NCBI GenBank assembly: GCA_947493585.1
Contig: CANLRI010000001.1
Coordinates: forward strand, 1,984,001-2,048,000
Direction: 5' to 3'
Source: an uncultured Planococcus sp.
GTDB lineage: Bacteria; Bacillota; Bacilli; Bacillales_A; Planococcaceae
Length of the DNA stretch: 64,000 nt
Below are positions 59,472-64,000 of this stretch, in pieces (the first letter of the stretch is position 1; each line of letters begins with the position of its first letter). The notes under the pieces are model-generated. The model saw only the letters and a list, made by a program, of their open reading frames with translations. It was not told the DNA's origin and did no database searches. The position numbers were made by a program, and so were the translations under genes.

Positions 59472-59957
59472 TCAATACCCTTGCTGCTGGCGCTTGTAAT
59501 TGGTTTCATTCTTTTCTACGTAAGCTGTCAGCACTTCCTCATAGCTGAAGCCGAGCGCTTCTGCCAGGGCGCCGAACGTCTGCCATAGGCTCTGGTATTC
59601 TTCCAAGGTCGCTTGTTGTGCGAAGCGGCCGACGCCTTGATGCGCTAAGAGGAACAGTTCCGTCAGGTCTTGTTCACGCGTTGGGGCTGGCCATTGCTCC
59701 AGTGAATCAAAGCCTTTTTCAATGCCAAGCGACAGGATAAAATGAATGCAGTCGACGTACTCCTCCAGCAAGGTATTTTTATCTGATGGTCCCTTCGTAC
59801 TCCAGAATTTGAAGCATCGCGTTTCATTTGCAAGTTCCGACAATTCCACTTGAAGGGCTAGCACTTTCTTGCGAAACACCGATTCCTCGACGTTTCGGTT
59901 CGATTGGATATAGCGGTCAAGCTCCCGCTGCATGTGAAATAATTCCTGAAGGTTCAT
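59472..59957 (-). CDS. Dimeric (MazG-like) dUTPase
   Basis: 161 residues, all-helical. The NTP-pyrophosphatase motif E-x-x-E ... E-x-x-D appears in VELSELANE (about 36-44) and LEEYVDCIHF (about 63-72). Hydrolyses dUTP to keep uracil out of DNA. It is inserted between ysdC and ysdB relative to B. subtilis. Confidence 0.85.
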   Translation of the reverse strand: MNLQELFHMQRELDRYIQSNRNVEESVFRKKVLALQVELSELANETRCFKFWSTKGPSDKNTLLEEYVDCIHFILSLGIEKGFDSLEQWPAPTREQDLTELFLLAHQGVGRFAQQATLEEYQSLWQTFGALAEALGFSYEEVLTAYVEKNETNYKRQQQGY

Positions 59958-59984
59958 AGACTTTCTCCTTTTTGATCAAATTAG

Positions 59985-60010
59985 TGAAACTTCCAAGCTT
60001 CTGTTACGTA
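59985..60010 (+). promoter_or_regulatory. ECF sigma-W-type promoter of ysdB
   Basis: TGAAAC - 16 bp - CGTA, an exact match to the B. subtilis sigma-W consensus, 37 bp before the ysdB start. B. subtilis ysdB is also sigma-W dependent. Confidence 0.8.
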
Positions 60011-60047
60011 TTATACACAAGACTATCCTAGTAAGGGGGGCAATCCG

Positions 60048-60440
60048 ATGGCATTTTTGATCCGTTTGATCATCATCGCCTTGATCATCTATCTGTTTTA
60101 CCGTCTCCTGAAATTCATTTTCGACCCGAAGCGCAAGCTTGATGCCGCGCTTGAATCCGGCACTTATTATTTTCATGACGACGTGGGGAATGTACGCAGA
60201 AACTTTTTCATCGCCATACGTGGCGTCCTTTTTGAAGGCGAGAAATATTTGGGGACGACGAAAGAGGCATTTGATGTCGTGTCCATTTTTGTGTGGACTG
60301 AGACGCCTGACAAACTAATTGGTTTCTCAAAAGAAGATTTTCATTTTCTGGAGAAGGAAATCCGCATGAATTACCCGGATGCAGATATCTCCTGGAAAAG
60401 CCCAATTGAACAATTGATGAAAAAAGAGGAAGAAGCCTGA
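60048..60440 (+). CDS. ysdB: Sigma-W-regulated protein YsdB-like
   Basis: 130 residues: one N-terminal membrane helix (about 3-20, IRLIIIALIIYLFYRLLK) and a soluble domain. ATG behind AAGGGGGG. Function unknown; envelope-stress expression is inferred from the promoter. It runs against the surrounding minus-strand genes, as ysdB does in B. subtilis. Confidence 0.88.
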   Translation: MAFLIRLIIIALIIYLFYRLLKFIFDPKRKLDAALESGTYYFHDDVGNVRRNFFIAIRGVLFEGEKYLGTTKEAFDVVSIFVWTETPDKLIGFSKEDFHFLEKEIRMNYPDADISWKSPIEQLMKKEEEA

Positions 60441-60453
60441 GCTTCTTCCTCTT
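60424..60453. terminator. Bidirectional terminator between ysdB and ysdA
   Basis: Perfect 13 bp stem AAGAGGAAGAAGC/GCTTCTTCCTCTT overlapping the ysdB stop. Confidence 0.9.
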
Positions 60454-60456
60454 TTC

Positions 60457-60720
60457 TTATGCCATTGCGAGCCATATGAGCAAGCCAGCCTGGACTACTG
60501 CCAAAGCAAAAAATCCGATGCGGAAATTCGTGTGCTTTGTTTTATGCCTGAACAGCATCATCCCTGCGTATGCCCCGATGCCGCCGCCGATTGCCGCGAC
60601 AAGCCACAAGCGTTTTTCAGGAATGCGCGGCCCACGTGCTTGCGCCTGCCTTTTGTCTGCCCACATCATGATAAAGGCAAAACTTGACATGGCCGCTAAA
60701 TATGCTGCCAAAATAATCAT
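60457..60720 (-). CDS. ysdA: DUF1294 membrane protein (YsdA-like)
   Basis: 87 residues, three membrane segments; DUF1294 signature MMWADKRQAQARGPRIPE (about 18-35) and GGIGAYAGMMLFRHKT (about 50-65). Follows the rplT terminator, as ysdA does in B. subtilis. Function unknown. Confidence 0.9.
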   Translation of the reverse strand: MIILAAYLAAMSSFAFIMMWADKRQAQARGPRIPEKRLWLVAAIGGGIGAYAGMMLFRHKTKHTNFRIGFFALAVVQAGLLIWLAMA

Positions 60721-60745
60721 TGTCTTCCCTCCCGATCCGCTTCAA

Positions 60746-60774
60746 CAAAAAAAGGCCGGCAATTAGCCGGCCTT
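60746..60774 (-). terminator. Terminator of infC-rpmI-rplT
   Basis: Perfect stem AAGGCCGGC/GCCGGCCTT, followed by TTTTTTT on the minus strand. Confidence 0.95.
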
Positions 60775-60809
60775 CTTTCTATCGAACTAAGCGCTAGGCC
60801 TAGTGTGAA

Positions 60810-61169
60810 TTAGTTGTTAGATGCTTTTTTCGCTTGGTCAACCAAAGCTGTGAAAGCAGCTGCATCAGATACAGCGATTTCAGCTAGCATTTTGCGGTTG
60901 ATGTCGATGCCAGCAAGTTTCAATCCGTGCATCAAGCGGCTGTAAGAAATATCATTCAAACGAGCTGCTGCGTTGATGCGCGTGATCCACAATTTGCGGA
61001 AATCACGTTTTTTGTTGCGACGGTCACGGTAAGCATAGTTACCTGACTTCATGACTTGTTGGTTCGCTACTTTAAATAGTAAGTGCTTGGAACCGTAATA
61101 ACCTTTAGCTAATTTTAATACTCTTTTACGACGCTTGCGCGTCACTGTTCCGCCTTTTACGCGTGGCAT
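60810..61169 (-). CDS. rplT: Ribosomal protein L20
   Basis: 119 residues, full length, basic N-terminus [15 protein letters not shown]. Early-assembly 50S protein and, in B. subtilis, repressor of its own operon through the infC leader. GGAGG upstream. Separated from rpmI by an unusually long 177 bp spacer. Confidence 0.99.
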   Translation of the reverse strand: MPRVKGGTVTRKRRKRVLKLAKGYYGSKHLLFKVANQQVMKSGNYAYRDRRNKKRDFRKLWITRINAAARLNDISYSRLMHGLKLAGIDINRKMLAEIAVSDAAAFTALVDQAKKASNN

Positions 61170-61225
61170 ATTGAATTACCTCCTGCTTGAATATGAAAAA
61201 TTCGATTTTTGTAGTTGTTGGTGTT

Positions 61226-61341
61226 GTCTAGATTTCAACGGCCAACACCTCGGCCTTAAGCTGCCTTTCCTATGCGGTATAGAGCGCCGATTCGGAAGTA
61301 CATCTTAAGTCTGCCGGAGCTGAGCGGCCGTTTCCGCTTTT
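61226..61341 (-). repeat. Structured intergenic repeat C, in the rpmI-rplT spacer
   Basis: Minus strand runs AGCGGAAACGGCCGCTCAGC ... GGCCGTTGAAATCTAGACA. The outer ends pair (AACGGCC/GGCCGTT) and two CTTAAG words (plus 61255-61260 and 61303-61308) can pair. The start with GCGGAAAC and end with CTAGACA resemble a family of dispersed Bacillaceae intergenic elements. Not coding. Confidence 0.6.
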
Positions 61342-61346
61342 CGTTC

Positions 61347-61547
61347 TTACTTCATGTTGTAGATCAATGATTTGATGCGTTTCAAATCGCCTGCAGAAAC
61401 CAATGAGCTCTTGCGAAGCTTACGTTTTTGCTTAGTCGATTTGTTTGCGAACAAGTGGCTAGTGTGGGAACGGTTGCGTCTTACTTTACCAGTTCCAGTT
61501 TTCTTGAAGCGTTTAGACGCTCCACTGTGGCTTTTCATTTTCGGCAT
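61347..61547 (-). CDS. rpmI: Ribosomal protein L35
   Basis: 66 residues, full length: [18 protein letters not shown] start and [15 protein letters not shown]-type ribosome site. Middle gene of infC-rpmI-rplT. Confidence 0.99.
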   Translation of the reverse strand: MPKMKSHSGASKRFKKTGTGKVRRNRSHTSHLFANKSTKQKRKLRKSSLVSAGDLKRIKSLIYNMK

Positions 61548-61575
61548 TTCGGGTTCCTCCTAAACAAATATACTG

Positions 61576-62094
61576 TTATTCCTTCTCGTTGATCGGGTTC
61601 AGCATCAAGAACATGCTACGACCTTCCATTTTCGGGCGCTGTTCAACCGTCGCGACACCCTTGCACTCTTCTGCGAAGCGTTCAAGGACACGTTGTCCGA
61701 TCTCTTTGTGCGTAATTGCACGGCCTTTGAAACGGATTGAAGCTTTCACTTTGTCGCCTTTTTCAAGGAACTTAATCGCGTTGCGGAGCTTCGTGTTAAA
61801 ATCGTGGTCATCGATGCCAGGGCTCAAACGAACCTCTTTGACATTGATGATTTTTTGGTTTTTACGAATTTCGCGCTCTTTCTTTTGCTGTTCAAATTTG
61901 AACTTGCCGTGGTCCATGATCCGTGCGACCGGCGGCTTAGCTTGAGGAGCCACTAGTACTAGATCCAAGTTGACACGAGCTGCAATCTCGAGCGCCTCGT
62001 TGCGTGATTTGATTCCGAGCTGTTCACCATTTTGGTCAATAACCCGTAATTCACGTGCACGAATGCCTTCGTTTACATTGTTGTCTCTGCTAAT
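61576..62094 (-). CDS. infC: Translation initiation factor IF-3, AUU start
   Basis: 172 residues with the start taken as ATT at 62094 ([11 protein letters not shown] follows). GGAGGTGG stands 9 bases upstream. IF-3 genes characteristically begin with the rare AUU codon, which IF-3 itself discriminates against. Without this start, only a 130-residue fragment from an internal TTG would remain. N-domain (1-75), linker, and C-domain with [19 protein letters not shown] (about 116-134) are complete. A second ATT and an ATC directly before it leave 3-6 bases of uncertainty. Confidence 0.92.
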   Translation of the reverse strand: MSRDNNVNEGIRARELRVIDQNGEQLGIKSRNEALEIAARVNLDLVLVAPQAKPPVARIMDHGKFKFEQQKKEREIRKNQKIINVKEVRLSPGIDDHDFNTKLRNAIKFLEKGDKVKASIRFKGRAITHKEIGQRVLERFAEECKGVATVEQRPKMEGRSMFLMLNPINEKE

Positions 62095-62101
62095 AATGAT
62101 C

Positions 62102-62330
62102 CACCTCCGGGTAGTGTCGCGAATAGCTTAAATGTGTAAACCGGACGATCCGGTTCACAGGCGCAAACAAAAAGCGGGCGAACCCCGAGGAGTTCGCCCG
62201 CCATAATATGACACATGCTAGTTGCATGTAAAAGTCAATCGTGTCTACCTGCCAACAATCGGTCGATCAGGTGAGAAGCGGGCGCTCCTGCTTGCACATA
62301 TAAGTATTCAATAACCTAAATAAGAATATC
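62102..62330 (-). promoter_or_regulatory. L20-type leader of infC-rpmI-rplT
   Basis: A strong terminator (stem GCGGGCGAAC/GTTCGCCCGC at 62174-62201, T-run to 62168) stands in the infC leader about 75 bases before the start. Other small hairpins such as ACATGC/GCATGT precede it. The arrangement fits the Bacillales leader in which L20 promotes termination; the L20-binding site itself is not identified. It also ends thrS transcription. Confidence 0.7.
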
Positions 62331-62356
62331 ACGCAGCACTTTTACTGTCAAGCACT

Positions 62357-64000
62357 TTAACGAAGTTCGGATTGAACGAGTTTAAGGAACTCTTCAAACG
62401 GCATGCTCTCAGAGTTCTGCTCGCCGTATTTGCGGACGTTGACCGAACCGCTTTCCAGTTCCTTATCGCCGATAACGAGCATATAAGGAACTTTCTGCAT
62501 TTGTGCTTCGCGGATTTTATACCCCAGTTTTTCATCGCGCTCATCGATGTCGACGCGCAATTTATGCTGTTGCATTTTTTCCTGAAGCTCTTTTGCGTAT
62601 TCGCTGTGCACATCCAGCGATACCGGGATGATTTCCACTTGTACCGGCGCGAGCCATGTCGGGAATGCGCCTTTGTATTCTTCGATCAAGAATGCGACGA
62701 AACGCTCCATAGTCGAGACGACACCACGGTGGATAACAACCGGACGGTGCTGTTTGCCATCTTCCCCGATATACGTCAAATCGAATTTCTCCGGCAATAG
62801 GAAGTCGAGCTGGACAGTCGATAAAGTCTCTTCTTTGCCAAGCGCTGTTTTCACTTGAACGTCGAGTTTCGGGCCGTAAAACGCCGCTTCGCCTTCTGCT
62901 TCGAAATAATCGAGGCCAAGTTCGTCCATTGCTTCTTTCAGCATCGATTGTGCACGATCCCACATGGCGTCATCGTCATAGTATTTTTCTTTATCAGCCG
63001 GGTCGCGGTAGGAAACGCGGAACGAATAATCTTTCAAATCGAAGTCTTTGTATACTTCAATGACGAGATTGACGACGCGTTTGAATTCTTCTTTGATTTG
63101 GTCCGGACGCACGAATAGATGGGCATCGTTCAATGTCATTCCGCGTACGCGCTGCAAGCCGGACAAGGCACCCGACATTTCATAGCGGTGCATCAATCCA
63201 AGTTCAGCGATACGGATTGGCAATTGGCGGTAGGAATGAATGCCTTGCTTGTAGATCATCATGTGATGCGGGCAGTTCATCGGGCGCAGCACCAAATCTT
63301 CATTATCCATTTGCATGACCGGGAACATGTTTTCCTGGTAATGATCCCAGTGTCCGCTTGTTTTATACAATTCGACACTGCCCATAACCGGAGTGTAGAC
63401 GTGGTCATAGCCCATACGCTCTTCTTTGTCGACGATATAGCGTTCGATGATGCGGCGGATTGTTGCGCCCTTCGGCAGCCACATCGGCAGACCTTGGCCG
63501 ACTTTTTGGGAGTTCATGAACAAATTGAGCTCTTTGCCGATTTTACGGTGGTCGCGCTCTTTCGCTTCTTCGAGCATTTCAAGATGGGCTTTCAGTTCTT
63601 CTTTTTTAAAGAAAGCTGTTCCGTAAATGCGTTGCAGCATTTTATTGTCGCTATCGCCGCGCCAGTAGGCACCTGCGACGCTTAGTAATTTGAATTCCTT
63701 CAATTTGCCAGTCGATGGCACATGGATGCCGCGGCAAAGGTCGAAAAATTCGCCTTGCTCGTAAATCGACACTTGCTCATCTTCAGGAATCGCTTCTAGA
63801 AGCTCCAGCTTATATGGGTCATTGATTGCTTCAAAGCGTTGCTGCGCTTCATTTCTCGAAACTTCCACGCGAACGATATCCACGTTTTCATTGATGATTT
63901 TCTTCATTTCTTTTTCAATGACCGGTAGATCTTCGGCTGTAATCGATGATTCTGTATCAATATCGTAATAGAATCCGTTTTCGATGACCGGCCCAACGCC
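62357..64000 (-). CDS. thrS: Threonyl-tRNA synthetase, C-terminal 85 percent (runs off the window)
   Basis: 547 residues are visible; the N-terminal TGS domain is outside. The editing domain ([31 protein letters not shown]) and the class II core are present: zinc ligands C in [10 protein letters not shown] in LNDAHLF and H in VVIHRG; motif 2 in [18 protein letters not shown]; motif 3 in [11 protein letters not shown]. The anticodon-binding domain ends with [11 protein letters not shown]. The same order thrS-infC-rpmI-rplT occurs in B. subtilis. Confidence 0.98.
   Translation of the reverse strand, partial: GVGPVIENGFYYDIDTESSITAEDLPVIEKEMKKIINENVDIVRVEVSRNEAQQRFEAINDPYKLELLEAIPEDEQVSIYEQGEFFDLCRGIHVPSTGKLKEFKLLSVAGAYWRGDSDNKMLQRIYGTAFFKKEELKAHLEMLEEAKERDHRKIGKELNLFMNSQKVGQGLPMWLPKGATIRRIIERYIVDKEERMGYDHVYTPVMGSVELYKTSGHWDHYQENMFPVMQMDNEDLVLRPMNCPHHMMIYKQGIHSYRQLPIRIAELGLMHRYEMSGALSGLQRVRGMTLNDAHLFVRPDQIKEEFKRVVNLVIEVYKDFDLKDYSFRVSYRDPADKEKYYDDDAMWDRAQSMLKEAMDELGLDYFEAEGEAAFYGPKLDVQVKTALGKEETLSTVQLDFLLPEKFDLTYIGEDGKQHRPVVIHRGVVSTMERFVAFLIEEYKGAFPTWLAPVQVEIIPVSLDVHSEYAKELQEKMQQHKLRVDIDERDEKLGYKIREAQMQKVPYMLVIGDKELESGSVNVRKYGEQNSESMPFEEFLKLVQSELR

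Noticed and set aside
61576-61968. IF-3 as a 130-residue protein starting at an internal TTG
   Set aside because: It would lack half of the N-domain; the upstream sequence is in frame, matches the family, and has GGAGG with an AUU start.
63119-63685. A 188-codon plus-strand frame opposite thrS
   Set aside because: Shadow of the thrS core; no ribosome site or family resemblance.

Overview
The window is a stretch of a Gram-positive, moderate-GC chromosome of the order Bacillales, most likely a non-sporulating member of the Planococcaceae (Planococcus-like). Gene order follows the well-known Bacillus subtilis block thrS-infC-rpmI-rplT-ysdA-ysdB-ysdC ... ysgA-pheS-pheT-rnhC-zapA-yshB-polX-mutS2-yshE-lcfA-fadR-fadB-etfB-etfA-trxA-uvrC-lysC-sdhCAB-ysmA-ysmB-racE-rph-ysnA ... 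ysoA-tig-clpX-lonA-ysxC-hemAXCDBL ... valS-folC. Nearly all genes lie on the minus strand; only two ATP-grasp genes, rnhC and ysdB are on the plus strand. The genus call is an inference from synteny and gene content.

Layout by position. 1-5109: type IV pilus operon end (PilB N-terminus, a VanW/G5-type secreted protein, a small membrane protein, a PilX-like protein, two minor prepilins). 5332-7035: membrane GAF-GGDEF diguanylate cyclase. 7082-12670: folC, a plus-strand pair of ATP-grasp ligases, and valS behind a T-box. 12992-20548: an AbrB-family permease and the haem operon hemAXCDBL with a PerR-like box. 20549-21451: a gene-free stretch holding two structured intergenic repeats. 21452-28351: ysxC, lonA, clpX, tig, ysoA. 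28416-32563: osmC, ydcF, tRNA-Arg(TCT), rdgB, rph, racE, a MarR regulator. 32638-40524: thioesterase, succinate dehydrogenase, lysC behind a lysine riboswitch, uvrC, trxA. 40735-45711: beta-oxidation and electron-transfer-flavoprotein genes under a FadR-type operator and a CcpA-type site. 45846-52333: yshE with a 26-residue membrane peptide, mutS2, polX, cvpA-like, zapA, rnhC. 52379-56904: pheST behind a T-box, and an rRNA methyltransferase. 56956-60720: small membrane proteins, an XRE regulator, an M42 peptidase, dUTPase, ysdB with a sigma-W-type promoter, ysdA. 60810-64000: rplT-rpmI-infC with an L20-type leader, and the 3' part of thrS.

How the parts work together: most of the window is core housekeeping (translation, haem, TCA cycle, proteolysis, DNA repair). 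The accessory interest lies in (i) the pilus operon next to a diguanylate cyclase, where the PilB N-terminus has a c-di-GMP-binding type fold, (ii) the ATP-grasp pair inserted between folC and valS, (iii) structured repeats in intergenic gaps, one of them inside the L35-L20 operon, and (iv) the absence of every sporulation gene that B. subtilis carries in this same block. No phage, insertion sequence, CRISPR array or rRNA was seen.
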